Shown: positions 23,401 to 34,730 of the stretch, piece by piece
How positions within the stretch are numbered: position 1 is the stretch's first letter
Layout: each line of letters starts with the position of its first letter
Assembly: GCA_019914945.1 (NCBI GenBank)
Contig: CM034110.1
Coordinates: 6,465,808 to 6,529,807 of the forward strand
Source of the DNA: Typha latifolia
Taxonomy: Eukaryota > Streptophyta > Magnoliopsida > Poales > Typhaceae
Direction of reading: 5' to 3'
DNA: 64,000 bases
Notes under the pieces: model-generated
Told to the model about the DNA's origin: nothing
The model's database searches: none
The model's input: only the letters and a program-made list of their open reading frames with translations
Made by a program: the position numbers and the translations under genes

Positions 23401-26400
23401 GCCAACCTACAGGCACGACTCCTAAATCCATATTGTACTTGGAGCCGAATCGGCGTTCGACCTTACCAGTACCCTCACATACAAAAAGAGGAGATTAGCA
23501 AAATGCTCAAGAAGATGCTCGAGCAAAGCATTATTCAACCAAGCCGAATTGCCTTTTCCTTGTCGGTGTTAATAGCGCACAAGAAAGACGGAAGCTAAAA
23601 ATTTTGTGTGGACTATCAAGCTTTGAATGCAATCACTGTGAAGGACCGCTCTCCTATTCCAGTGATCAAAGAGTTGTTGGACGAACTCACAAGGTCAGCT
23701 ATTTTAGCAAGCTCGACTTGAGGTCAAGTTATCACCAAATCAAGGTCAAGTCAACAAATGAACGCAAGATGGCATTCTGAACTCATGACGGGTATTATGA
23801 ATTTCAAATCATGTCATGTGGTCTCACCAATGCGTCAGCAACTTTCTGAGGACTGATGAACGATATCTTTCACCCCATTTTGTGTTGATATGTACTCGTC
23901 TTTTTTATGACATACTTATGTACAGCAAGACGCGGAGTGACCATTTGTGGCATGTGGATAAAGTTTTGAGCATCTTGAGGCCAAACCAATTGAAGGTGAA
24001 GATAAACAAGGACTTTTAGGGACAACCAAGAGTCGAATACCCAGGCCATATCATTTCAGTAAATAGAGTGGAAGCCGACCCATCGAAGATCAAATATATG
24101 GTGGGCTGGCCGCAACCTACAGAACCGTGTGAGTTGAGGGGATTCTTGGGGCTGACAGGCTATTATCATCGGTTCATCGTCAACTACGACAAAATCGTTG
24201 TCCCTCTAACTTCTTTACTCAAAAAAGGAGGATTTTGTTGGACCTAAAAGGCAACCAAAGCGTTTGAGGAGTTAAAGACTTCTATGGAATCAGCATTGGT
24301 TTTGGCACTACCCGATTTCGGTAAGCATTTTGTGGTTGAATGTGATGCTTTCGGTGCAGGGATTGGAGCTGTCTTGATGCAAGACAAGAGGCATGTGGCT
24401 TCCTCCGCAAGGCATTATCTGAAAAAATCAAAGCAATTGTCAACATACGAGCGAGAGATACTATTTTGCATGCTCTCGCTAAATGGTGACCTTATCTCAT
24501 TAGGTGGCAATTCACCATTTAAATCGATCAGCAAAGCTTGCCATTCTTTTGGAAGCAGTGAGTACACACTCCAGCCCAGCAAAAATGGGTTACAAAGCTT
24601 CTGGAATATGACTATGACCTAGTGTATAAAGAGGAACCAAAAACATGAGTCGTCAATGCCTTGTCGCGTCTACTGAGCCTGGGGGAGCTTGCGGCATTTT
24701 CAATTCCATCTTTTCTTTCTTATCAGATCTGAGGAAGACCGGAGAGGATGATCTAGAGGTGGTTCAGTTGCTGGAGGAGTTAAGTAGAGTCCCGTCAAGC
24801 CACCCCAAACTTGAGACACGCGACGAGATTATTCTTGAGTAGGGACTGATTCAAATACCCGCGAGTCCGGAGCTTCGACAGACCTTGATCTCCCACTTCC
24901 TTGACTCACCTACTGCGGGACACGAAGGCACACTCAGCACCTACAAGAGGATGGCTCAAAGCTACTACACCTGGGCGTCCATGAGAGTGTGAAGCAATAT
25001 GTACGAGTGTGAAATCTGCTAAAAGGCAAAAACAGAGACAAGAGGCCAAAGGAGCCAGTGCAAGTCCTAACACGCCATAGGAGGCATGGGGCTAGGTTGG
25101 AGACAGAGTTGTTAATTGAGTGGCTCAACAGACCATAGTCGACTTGGGAATTGGAGTCGGACATTATGGACCACTTTCTGGATTTCACACCTTGAGGTCA
25201 AGATGACGAAAGCGTGGTGGATTGATACAACTAGAGTTGGACATTGTTATCTCGAGCTGAATTATTTTTGTTTTCGAAGAATAAGAAATTCTGGCTGTGA
25301 CGTTCGAATGCCAAAAGACCCTTTCGAACGTCACGATCGGATGTCTGCATAGCATTCAAAAATTATGAGGGCCTGTTTTAGCCGTTCGAGCGCCCCACAA
25401 CAAGGATAGATTATATTAGGGTTATTTCTTGTTTGTTTTGTTTGTTAGATTAGCCTCTAAATATGTGAAAGACAATTTCATTGAAGCTATCGAAGATTTT
25501 TGACATTTTCCTTCCTATCTCTCCCTTCTCTCTCTCTCTTTCTCCTACTACTATCTCCTTTTGACGACAGTCATTATTGGATGTCGTCTCCTTCCTCCTT
25601 CAATCGACAACTGCCCCCTTGCTTATCAAGGATCAATCTATCTTCCCCTTCATCTAGTTTTAGGCTTTATCCCCACTATCATTGCTATCACCACCTTTCT
25701 AAACCCTAACCCTCACTATTATTCCATCTTCTACCTTCCATGTCCATCCCGCCACCAACTGACCCCCAATCAGTATTTCCTCCACAATTCTAATCTACAC
25801 CTCCAATTATCATGATTCGATTGCCGCTGGATTCCTGACTTCTAGGGGTACAACATACTAAAGTTTCAGGCCTTTTGGACAGTTAGATCAGTTGGCATTA
25901 TCTTCCAAAATTTCGGTTCTAGATCTGTTTAGAGTTGGTCCTTGTTGCGATCACAATTATGTTGAGGTGATCGTATCAGATATTAAGGATGTAACCATGA
26001 GTCTAGTAGGATAGCAAGGTTAATCATCCACCTCACTTGATGAAGTTCATGATGATACAAAAGCCAAACTCTACTCTAACCATGGCAAGAATCCATGGAA
26101 GGAAAAAAGGTACTAAGTTCTGAGAAGGGAGTTGCTTTAAGGCAAAAATAAGCAAAGAATGAAATGAAACTCTAAATAATGATCAACTAAGAAACAACAT
26201 GAGAGGCTACAAAGAAAATGGGCTTTCACTTAGATGGCCCTCAATTAAGATTAGTGCCCACACATAATGTTGGTCCATATCTGGACTAGGGGTGTAAACG
26301 AGCCGAGCTTGATCAAGCCTGGCTCTAATCAAGCTTGGATTTAAATTAATTTCGAACCTGTCTTTGCGATCAAGCTTGAATTAAAATAATTTCAATTCGA

Positions 26401-28056
26401 GCTAATTTTAAACTCGAGCCAATTTCAAGCTTAAACGAGCTACTCAATTAGCAATTTCAAGCCTTATTAATTTCAAACCATTTTTGAGCCTGAGCAAGCT
26501 TGAATTAATTTAGGCTTGAATCAAGCTTGAAATAAAACATAATTCGACTATAAAGATATAAATATTACTAAAATATAAATTACAAGCAATAAAGATAAAT
26601 GGGTTAGAAAACTACAAGCAATAAAGATAAATGGGTTAGAAAACTACAAGCAACCAAAATATAAATTACAAGTTACAAAGATAATTGTGTCAAAAAACTA
26701 CAAGCAACCAAAATATAAATTACAAACAATAAAGATAATTGTGTCAGAAAATAATAGCTGAAATTCTGAATGGTGAAAGGGTTTTGATCTGATGGTTCAT
26801 GTTAGTTTAATATTACTCATATTATATATATATTTGAGCCTTATCGAGCCGACTCGATCGAGCCGGCTCAGGATCAAGTTTGGCTCGAATTTAATTTCGA
26901 GCCTAGCTTTAATGATCAAGCAGAGCTCGAGCCAGCTTGATTATTTTGACAGCCCTAATCTGGACTGCAGTACTGGTAATTAATGTAATTAAGATAAATT
27001 TTAAAATTATCGATTAACTATAGACAGAAAAATTAGGGAAATTGAACAAGAGAAAGGGTGACAAAATGCAATTTTCTGCAGATTACTAGCACATTAGCAT
27101 GTAATAACACAGAAAAATTATCCCCAGTTGACTCGTTATCTTAAAATTCTTACCTGATCAACGACAACATCAACAAGCTCCAATTCATAGGCATGCCACT
27201 TGCGAGCACTATCTGACGGAAGCATCAAAACCATCACAGCATAGCTTCTCGTGGAGAACTCAGGCCAATCATTTATCTGGAAATTTGAAAGATGCAACAG
27301 CGGAACACGGACAGCAACCACCTCAGGAGGCACATATCTACCCATATGGGGTCGGATCCTAGCTAATGGGCATGTATGTGGGATTCTTATTGCCCGGTCA
27401 CTGTTAAATAATTGAGTGACTATAGGAAGGTTGATAGACACAGATCCAACAGGCAATGGATGGTGAAGAGTGTGAGAAAGTTGAAGGTTCAAACCAGTAC
27501 GTGATGGCATCCATATCGCACATTCTGCCAAATCCAGAGTTCGTCCTAGCTCAACAAGAGTAGTCATCAATATAGTATGTCTATCAAGAGTACTTCTGAT
27601 TTCATGTGTGAGCATGCGAACATGCCTTCCAGTTTCCTCCTGCGTGAGTATCAGGCCCTTTTCCCTATCAAGTTGCTCTGCCTTATTCCTCAGGATCAAC
27701 TCCCTTATCTTCACACTTAGCAAATCAGGAATTATATGAACGAGCATCAAGGCCGTTGCACATGAGACGACAGCAGTCGAAATTTTTGCTGCCGTCATCA
27801 CCAATGCAAGGGCTTTTGAGTGACTGGTGAACGTCCACAAATTTATCAAGTGGGTTGCTCCGCAAAGAACAATGAAAGCACCAAACTGTATCAGCACCCA
27901 TCTATAAGGGAAAAATGAAGACTTCTTCACGAAATAAATGAGCTCCAAAGGGATGGAGAAGTAGGCGAGAGCAATGAAGAAGTCGGATATGTACTGATAC
28001 TTCACTAAGAGCTCATCTGCAGGCCACTGTGGCTCGATGCAGTCGCATGCCTCCAT
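17436..28056 (-). CDS. ERS1: ERS1-type ethylene receptor (subfamily I, no receiver domain)
   Basis: Five coding exons: 28056-27154, 18846-18478, 18391-18125, 17962-17835 and 17673-17436, giving 634 codons. Rice ERS1 is about the same length. The start [20 protein letters not shown] has Cys4 and Cys6 for the disulfide-linked dimer. Three membrane segments follow; Cys65 and His69 (VLCGATHLI) are the copper/ethylene ligands. A GAF domain spans about 160-300. The kinase core has an H-box reading [12 protein letters not shown], an N-box (NVASNAVKF), G1 (DTGCGI), an F-box (FTKFAQ) and G2 (GSGLGLAI). The protein ends soon after, without a receiver domain, which separates ERS from ETR1. It acts in the ER membrane, where it represses ethylene responses with CTR1 until ethylene binds. 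Oddities: the usual Arg after HEM in the H-box is Gln, and the first coding intron is 8.3 kb because of transposons. Confidence 0.95.
19366..20099 (+). repeat. 5' LTR of the gypsy-type element
   Basis: Aligns with 25226-25978 over CTAG.GTT.GAC, CTCGAGC.GAAT, a CT-rich stretch, CTCCTACTACTATCTCCTTT and GTTTTAGGCTTTATCCCC. It ends ATCATATCA, just before the primer-binding site. The many differences between the LTRs point to an old insertion. Confidence 0.8.
20103..20114 (+). promoter_or_regulatory. Primer-binding site of the gypsy-type element (initiator tRNA-Met type)
   Basis: TGGTATTAGAGC lies three bases after the LTR end. The usual plant sequence is TGGTATCAGAGC, so there is one mismatch. 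Confidence 0.7.
20595..20783 (+). pseudogene. gag fragment of the outer retroelement
   Basis: Carries [20 protein letters not shown], the conserved plant gypsy gag phrase (L-FP-Y-GDP--W---A--FF). It is cut off at about 20784, where an LTR-like sequence begins. Confidence 0.65.
20784..21522 (+). repeat. Nested, related LTR plus primer-binding site
   Basis: From about 20784 the sequence resembles the outer LTR start (GACTCGAATTGGATC against TCTCGAGCCGAATC; then TTCTGGC, GTTCGAA, ATTAGGGTTTGTTT, a CT-rich stretch). It ends near 21505 and is followed by TGGCATCAAAGCC (21510-21522), a two-mismatch version of the initiator-Met site. Only one such LTR is seen; no partner is evident before the outer 3' LTR. 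Confidence 0.6.
22480..22731 (+). pseudogene. Retropepsin fragment 1 of the retroelement
   Basis: Contains ISLHAYSG and later [13 protein letters not shown]. This is the gypsy protease active-site region, but the catalytic Asp-Thr-Gly reads Asp-Thr-Arg. It is broken off after about 80 codons. Confidence 0.65.
22785..23157 (+). pseudogene. Retropepsin fragment 2 of the retroelement, frameshifted
   Basis: A second, diverged copy (ISLHAYSS, then [13 protein letters not shown]), also with Asp-Thr-Arg. A frameshift just after the active site moves the rest ([20 protein letters not shown]) into another frame. Two protease regions in one element support a composite origin. Confidence 0.65.
23162..24842 (+). 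pseudogene. Reverse transcriptase and RNase H remnant
   Basis: The region starts with the pre-RT phrase [17 protein letters not shown]. At 23816-24019 lies the RT catalytic block, where the expected Asp-Asp reads Tyr-Asp (YDILMYSK), followed by HL-HV--VL. At 24284-24622 is the RNase H start ([20 protein letters not shown], then QLSTYERE). Stops separate all these pieces. A short integrase-like remnant follows to about 25100. Confidence 0.75.
25226..25978 (+). repeat. 3' LTR of the gypsy-type element
   Basis: Partner of 19366-20099; ends ATCGTATCA, just before the GATAT flank. Confidence 0.78.
26287..26958. mobile_element. hAT-type MITE in the ethylene-receptor intron
   Basis: The 672-base element is bounded by a perfect 8-bp direct repeat ATCTGGAC (26279-26286 and 26959-26966). 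Terminal repeats are TAGGGGTGTAAACGAGCC on the left and, read inward, TAGGGCTGTCAAAATAATC on the right. The body is full of GAGC/AAGCTTG words, and short tandem units lie at about 26580-26745 (ACAAGCAATAAAGATAAATG repeated). It has no coding capacity. Both the target size and the TAGGG-type ends fit hAT. Confidence 0.85.
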
Positions 28057-28089
28057 CTTCCAGCAACCGCAGCAGCCACAATCTTTTCG

Positions 28090-28095
28090 CTACAT
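28090..28095 (-). promoter_or_regulatory. Minimal upstream ORF (AUG-stop) in the ethylene-receptor leader
   Basis: The minus strand reads AAAAAATGTAGCG: a start codon followed directly by a stop, 33 bases before the real ATG at 28056. A favourable A lies at -3. AUG-stop elements are known to stall ribosomes in some plant leaders (the best case, NIP5;1, uses AUGUAA). An effect here is inference. Confidence 0.6.
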
Positions 28096-28116
28096 TTTTT
28101 GAGAGGAAAAGAAGAC

Positions 28117-28645
28117 CTGTTTTTTTTACCAGTCAGAACTGAAAAACAACATCCATCCATTCCAATTTCTTATCTGGAAATAGCAAACAAGCAATACTTA
28201 AAAGAACAATTTTTTTTTTTAGATGGATCTTTGGCATGTCTAGTGAACACAAAGAACTTTCTATGCCACCTACAACGCCTACTATTATCTCAAATGCCTT
28301 AACCCCACACAGAAGAAGCTCAAACCCTAGAGGAAATTCCCCCACTCTTCCCTAAACCGAAGCTCGATCAACATTTCCCAACATAAATAAATCTCCATCC
28401 CAAGAAGGAAAAAAAGAACGATCAAAATCAGGTCAAATTAAGTCAAAATCGTTCAAAAAAAAACACCTAATTCCCAAAACAAGAACAACAAAACCGCGAA
28501 AACAATCCAATCCCACAGCGTAAATTAATTTAGCATCAAATCGGACGGAAAGAAAATGGTTAGAAAACGAGATGAAGCATCAAATTAATCCAAAAAAAAA
28601 AAGAAAAAAAAAGAAAGAAGGAGCTCAAAAGGATGCGATCTCTAC
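28117..28645 (-). other. Probable intron in the ethylene-receptor 5' leader
   Basis: A donor GATCTAG|GTAGAG at 28646/28645 and an acceptor AAAACAG|GTCTTC at 28117/28116 would remove 529 bases of T-rich sequence (minus strand). The leader would then be short and CT-rich. No coding frame crosses it. Confidence 0.5.
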
Positions 28646-28802
28646 CTAGATCACGTAAAGAATAGCTCGATCTCTCCTTTTCGTCTTCTTTCTCGAGCAA
28701 AGAGTAGAATTTTAGAGAGAGAGAGGGAGAGAGAGAGTGAGCACAGATGAGAGTTTTGCTTTGCTTCCGCCTCACGGTCGGGACGTGGGCGTCGATGCGC
28801 CG

Positions 28803-28809
28803 CTTTATA
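28803..28809 (-). promoter_or_regulatory. TATA box of the ethylene receptor gene
   Basis: Minus strand reads CCTATAAAGCGG. Transcription would start near 28775, followed by a CTCTCTCT-rich leader at about 28714-28737. Confidence 0.6.
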
Positions 28810-30262
28810 GGAGGAGAAAGTATAATTAGTGGAGTATCCAGGGACCAAACTAGAAAATAGAGGAATAAATGTATGAGTTTCACGTGATTAATATTAGATC
28901 TTTTTAGAGATTATCTTACATTTATTTTATATTAAAAAAAAAAGAGAGACAAATTAATAATAAAAATAGTCATATAACGTTTTCTATTAACACACCAATA
29001 AATGTGTAACCAAAAAATTAAATAAGAGAGTGCGTATGAAATTATATAACAATTATTTTAAATGCAATTATTTGCACTCTTAATTAATTAAGAAACTTGC
29101 ACTCTTAGGATTCTTGTTCTTGAAGATAAGATCTCTTTAGTTTTTTTTGTTCCTAGTAATATACCCATAAATAAAAGGGAAATATCATACACCCCTGCTT
29201 CCTTTTCTAACTTAATTCTTTTTTAATGATTTATTCAGTACTCCATGCATCCTGCCTGCATCATCTAAAATATCTTATATTTTCTACATAAATTCTTCTG
29301 TTCCTTTGTTTGTTGAGGTATGGAACTTAAAAACATGGAATTGGTAGCACAAATATTTTACTAATAAATCTCGAAACATAACTCACACATATCTTATTGA
29401 TTAAATATATTTTATCGTATTGTACTTGTGCATAAAATTATTTTATTTTTTAATATAATTTTTTTTGTATTAATTTATTTGTAATACTAACCGACTCTTT
29501 GAGAGAATGTTAATTTGAGTGATTTAAAAATTTGTTAAAATAAATTTGCATATGATATGCTATATTTTAATGAAATTATACTATTTATAAATCAAGCCCT
29601 ATAATTTAGTAAATATGTGTAGAAAATACTTTGCAGTTAAGATTCGTTAGTTAAACTTAACTAAATTCCTAAGTTAAATTAAATATACTAAAAATTTTAT
29701 AAAAAAACACTTAGCTAAATTATACTTCCCTAACATATACTAAAAATATTTTAATTATTTTCTTAAAAAATAATTTGACGGAATAGTCTCATCTGCACAA
29801 AAGATGTTAGTTCAAATCTAAGCTCGCACATATTCACTAAATCATAGTGTTCGATTTTTAAATAGTGAAAATATAAGATATAAATTATAATTTCGCTAAA
29901 ATACATGGTGTTATATGCAAATTTTATTTGTTATATTAACATAGATTTTATTTATTAGGATAAAAATTATAATAATTTTACTTTAATCATAAGTACATAA
30001 GGTAAACCTAATCTTATTATTCACTAGTGGGGTTGAGATTAGTGGGTCAGATGCTTCGTGGGCTGGGTTCATTGAACACGGCAGGACCTATTTGTTCTGG
30101 CTTTGATACGGCACCGACTTTGGGGCCTAAAAAAGGACACGTACATAATATGAACAGTCTTTTGGGACCCAATTCAACTACTCCTCCATTTGTCCACCCT
30201 TCCCGTAAGGTTACTCTTCTTATACTAGTCAACCATTTTATTGTGGGAGTTCGACTTTAGGG

Positions 30263-30264
30263 TA

Positions 30265-30302
<38 letters not shown>

Positions 30303-30330
30303 TGAGTGAGTGAGTGACTGAGTGAGAGAG
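30263..30330 (+). repeat. GTGAGA/GTGA microsatellite
   Basis: Runs of GAGAGT then GAGT units form a compound purine-rich repeat. Confidence 0.8.
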
Positions 30331-31147
30331 TGATGCATGCATCAAGAATAGCCCATGAATTTTTATTTATTTGATGCTGTGCAGGAGTATTCGGCAATTT
30401 ATATATGGAAGATTTATTTGGAAGTATTTAGAATATTTTATAAGAAAATATTTATTATAAAGAATTATTGAAACGGTGTTTGGATGTTTTAGATAATACG
30501 AACGTCTTCGTTTTAGTAACAAATGTTTTAACGATTTCGTAACGTTAGAAGTAGTACGCAAGAAAATTACTGGGTGCTAGAACGATCGTTCTGCGTAAGA
30601 GTATTTACTCGAAGTAGTTTGAAGATGGTTGAGATCTGACCTTGACTTAAAGTGGATTTTTAGTCTTTTTCTATACACCTATATAAACCAAACAATCCTA
30701 AGTCGTTGGTCAATACTAAGAGAATATTAGTTTTTTGAACCCTAAAGAGATATGTTGAAGTGTTCTTAGAGTTGAGAGAATATTAAAGAGATGGGATTCA
30801 GAGCGAGTTATTGTCTCAGAGCTACTGAGATAGGACATAATCTCAAGGATCAATAAGATATGATTAATATACTAATTGAAGCAATTCATTGCAGGTTCTA
30901 GCGAAAGAGTTGTAGAATTCAACTGATATTTAGTAAGTTGTTCTTATATTTCGTATTGTTATTAGTAGTTGATTTATTCCTATAGAAAAAGATCTATGAT
31001 TTTTACTCAAAAGGTATTCAGTAAAATTCTTATGGTTGTGTTTACTTAGCTTTATATTTCTAATTCTTTTTTGAGTATTCACAATGGGCATTCATCTTCT
31101 AAATTAGGGTTAGAACAAATATCAATATCACATGATGCATGTCACCT

Positions 31148-31247
31148 CATAGGTCGCACCATAAGGGCGATCATGGTCATTCACGCACGCTCTAATTCTC
31201 ATAGGTCGCACCATAAAGACGATCATAGTCATGCACGCTCTAATCCA
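31148..31247 (+). repeat. Two-copy 52-base tandem repeat
   Basis: CATAGGTCGCACCATAA starts each unit, at 31148 and 31200. The second unit is slightly shorter and differs at several bases. Confidence 0.75.
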
Positions 31248-33097
31248 TCGAGGCTCTGTCTTTCAACACCAACACTTAAATAAACAACAAAAATAGAAAA
31301 ATAAAATAAAAGTTAGGAGATAAAAATAAGGATCGGTTTCGTCTAAAGAAAAGTCTTTGCAAAATTCATCTTTAGTTTTCATTTTTTTTATGAAGCATAG
31401 TACTTTTATATGTAGTTTTCTCTTTTATTCTCTCTTTGATTTTGATAAAGAAATAAACTTCGAGAACATTACTATTTTTATATTTTATATTATAACAATC
31501 TTCTTTGCTTCAGAATTTGATGGACTTCACTTATATATATATATATATATATATGAACCTAATAGATTCAAAACCAGTGATACTACTCTAAAAATTTAAG
31601 TCGGTAAATAACAATAATTTTATATTTTATATTCTAATATATTATTATATTTATTTTATTTTATTTACACGAAGATTAAAAAAGATAATACAACCTTGAG
31701 GACTCTTCCTTATCAATCTATCCTTTTGTCTTATTATTATTCATAACCTATTATATAGATATTTTATCATTTCACTCTATTAATTCTAATTGTATTTAAC
31801 AGTCATTCACCATATAAATAAGTTAAATAAATTATAGAGGTAAAATGACTTTAATACTTTTAATTAAATTTAAAGTTTAAGTTAAAAATAAGAGTAAACT
31901 ATTCATATGATGGAGTTTAAATGATGAGATTCCTTAAAATACAGTTGGATCAATAAGAAAGAAGTTATCCAAGTTCTTTTATCCAAGTCCGATACATCTC
32001 TCTTAGAAGAACGACTAATCCCTACTGTTATCCGGATTCTTAGGCTAGAAAGTTTTTATTCGGATAACGATAGCAAGCATTCCATTCAAAGCTTGCTTTT
32101 ATTCGAATAGCCTGTCATATCTGGTGGCAAAAGTATCTCCATAAATAGTTCTTCACTTATTAGTCCACTTGGATTGAGATTAGCTTCAGAATTAGAGTAG
32201 TAATTACTCTCATATTCTAAACTAAATTAGGGCACCTTAAATGAGCTTCTAAAATGTTAGGCATTTGATTGTAAATTTAGATAGATTAGGGGAAAAAAAG
32301 AGAGAAGAGAATGTGATTTTTACCTTAATCTAATACTTAATTACAACACTTATTTAAGAAAAATTTTAAACTCAATCCAGAATCCAACTTAATTGAAGAT
32401 GAGCTCGAGCACCAAATTAATTAATTGGACAAAGTATTATTAACAATAAAATCAAGCTAGTCTAGGTATGAGATGGAATAGTTCAAACTTCTTTTAAAAA
32501 TCCATTAGAATTCTTTTTGACAAAAATAAAGTTATCATTATTGTGTCATATAGGATCAGCCATAGTAACAATGACGTACTCATTCCATGGTAAAATGATG
32601 AGAGTGGCAAAGTGGTCCTGAAAACAGTTCATCACTTTATAATCCAACGGCTAGCTAAATCCACAACTACCAACCTTTTCTTTTGGGTCTCCCTTACTTC
32701 TTCCAATCCCCTCTCATAATGTACTCATTGACATTTAGGTTCAGCAATCATGGCGAAAGTATTGCTGCAAATTATTATGCAAACAAGTTCTCTGAATAAG
32801 AACTCGAATAGAGAAAGTGAATCCAAATCGAGTACCAGGATAATACTTGTATACATTAGCTAATAAGTATAAGATTATGGCACCAGACAGACAAAGTTGT
32901 TGTTCATATATGATCACCACCCCATAATTAGAGAAAAGTAAATAGAATCTAGAGAGAGACAAGTAATGAAGCACAAAACAAGTGCCAGTAAAGCTAAAAA
33001 CTCTTCTTTTTCCTCTTAATCTCCATTCTCCTGAAGAAAAAAATGAAGTCTTGTTCCTTTTTTTTTTTTTTGAAATTTGAAGAGCGAATGAACTCGA

Positions 33098-33699
33098 TCA
33101 AGCATGCAGGAATCCAGAGGACAAAGCCATGAGCAACACGGCAGCTTGTTCCTCCTCCCCCATCCTCCTTATCCTCCTCCTCCTCCCCTTTTGAATCATA
33201 GATCTCTGCTTGAATGCCACTTCCCTTCCAAATCCTAGCATCTTAAGCTTAAGAGGAACCCCAAACTTCTCCACACCACCCATCTCTTCTCGCTTCTCCT
33301 TCTTCCCTTCGCCTCCTTCTTCCAACCCGAGAGCTTCCCTCCTCTTCTTCCGGTACCGGATCCCACACGCGTTGCAAAGCGACTGCGGTTCAGGGAAGCA
33401 CAACCAAATCAGATCGAAACCGGCGAAAGAAACGGGGACACAAAAGAGAAAATCCATCTGTAACTCGATTGATACGCACCTTTGGGCCCGACGGGCCGCC
33501 TCTCCATAGAGGAGTCGTCGTCGTGTGGCAATCAGCGCAGCTCCGTCGCTCTTCCCCGCACTCTATCCTGCTCCGATCTATCGATCCCGATCCCTGAAGC
33601 AAAACAGAGCAAACGATCTCAGTTAACGAACTACTCGAATCGAACGAGATCAAATGAACAGAGATCGACCCAACTCACTTTTTCGTCGGATAAATCCAT
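33098..33699 (-). CDS. LLM-domain B-class GATA transcription factor (GATA15/16/17-like)
   Basis: Three exons: 33699-33679, 33593-33480 and 33382-33098, giving 139 codons. Exon 1 is only seven codons (MDLSDEK). The zinc finger, C-X2-C-X18-C-X2-C, is split by the second intron: SCADC..TPLWRGGPSGPK, then SLCNACGIRYRKKRR. The protein ends LGREVAFKQR...EEEQAAVLLMALSSGFLHA. The LLM motif marks the LLM subgroup of B-GATAs, which in Arabidopsis act redundantly in greening, germination, flowering time and hormone responses. Its small size, with the finger near the N-terminus, is like GATA15/16/17 rather than GNC/GNL. It would act in the nucleus on GATA sites. The exact orthologue is not assigned. Confidence 0.92.
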
Positions 33700-34199
33700 C
33701 GCCGCCTTCAAAATCCCAACTTGGCGATCCAATCACCCAGCTGAAATAGTCGAGAACCAATACAATCTCCGGTTTCCTTCTCCTTCGGCCGAGGAAGAGG
33801 AAACCAACAACTGTTGACGGTGTACTTCGGAGCAGAGGAAAGTGATCAAATCAATGAGATCTGACGAGGGAATTACAGCAGCCGATCAAAACCTCTCTCT
33901 TTCTCCTATGAGAGAGCTTAGAGAAGCAGAGGGGGGATAGATGTAAAGTTTTGGAGGCTGGAAGGAGATTAGAAAGAGTGGAGGCGGAGGGAAAGAGAAA
34001 AGTGTGGAGGGAAAGGATGCTACGAAGTGATATAATGCGAGAGGGACTAAGGGAGCTGAGAGAGAGTGAGGGAGGGAGAAAAAAAAAAAGAAAAAAAAAA
34101 CTTTTTTGTTTTTAATTTTAGATTTTTCTAGTGTTGTTTGTCCACTGTGAAGTGAGAACCAATTCATAATATTTTTATTGTATATTATTATTAAGGAAA

Positions 34200-34730
34200 A
34201 TTAATTATTAAAAGGCTTGGGGCCCAAGCTACTCCTGGAGGGGGGGGGGAACACTTTCAGCATATTTGACTCGTGCGGGAGTATGTTACTGCAATCGAAA
34301 AGTGAAATCTCGTGATACGCTACACTAGTAAAACAGCGCACGCCGTCATTGACGAACGAAGAGTCAAGAGATCTTGGGGCCCGCGTTATCTCACCCGTAC
34401 GCATACACGAGATCGGCGGTATGCTGTTAAGATCGGACAGCTGATGCGCACGGAAGAGGAAAAAGGGAACTGGAAACGGCGGCGCTGCACCGCCACTGAT
34501 GCCCTAATCAGTGCCCAAAACCCTAAACCTGATATCTCTTCGTAAATGACAATAAACCCCCTCAACAGTAGGCACTACACCCACTCATGGGGATGACGTG
34601 TACAGGGATGTTTCGGTCATTTTTGCCGGGTATAGAACTTGCCGTTGGATCTGAATCTGACGGCGAGGAATTGGCAAGTTCAAAGAGTGGGGTCTCTTGG
34701 ACTGGGCCGGCAAGTTTGGGGCCCAATTAA
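34200..34730. promoter_or_regulatory. Upstream region of the GATA gene with site II-like and telobox elements
   Basis: GGGGCCC words occur at 34219-34225, 34376-34382 and 34718-34724, and TGGGCC at 34703-34708. A telobox-like AACCCTAAACC lies at 34519-34529. Such TGGGCC/telobox pairs are typical of plant promoters active in growing tissue. A G10 run sits at about 34241-34250. No gene starts to the right, so they may serve the GATA gene. Confidence 0.4.

Larger units (their letters stand above)
19362..25983 (+). mobile_element. Decayed composite Ty3/gypsy LTR retrotransposon, antisense to the host gene
   Basis: Two similar LTRs (about 19366-20099 and 25226-25978) bracket decayed gag, protease, reverse transcriptase, RNase H and an integrase remnant, in gypsy order. 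A likely target duplication GATAT occurs at 19362-19366 and 25979-25983; its last base overlaps the LTR's first T on the left. A primer-binding site TGGTATTAGAGC (20103-20114) matches the plant initiator-Met type with one change. The coding part has many stops and frameshifts, so it is dead. A further related LTR-like segment (20784-21505) with its own primer-site-like sequence lies inside, so the element is composite. It sits in the ERS1 intron in the opposite orientation. Confidence 0.85.
18847..27153 (-). other. Giant first coding intron of the ethylene receptor (8307 bases)
   Basis: The donor reads CAG|GTAAGA at 27154/27153 and the acceptor TTTTCAG ends at 18847, joining VVVDQ to [13 protein letters not shown] in frame. 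Of the 8.3 kb, about 6.6 kb is a decayed gypsy-type element and 0.67 kb a hAT MITE. About 1 kb of ordinary intron remains. Confidence 0.9.
28860..33097. other. Gene-poor AT-rich spacer
   Basis: Apart from the repeats listed separately, I see only short open frames without family signals and a TA microsatellite near 31534-31552. Confidence 0.55.
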
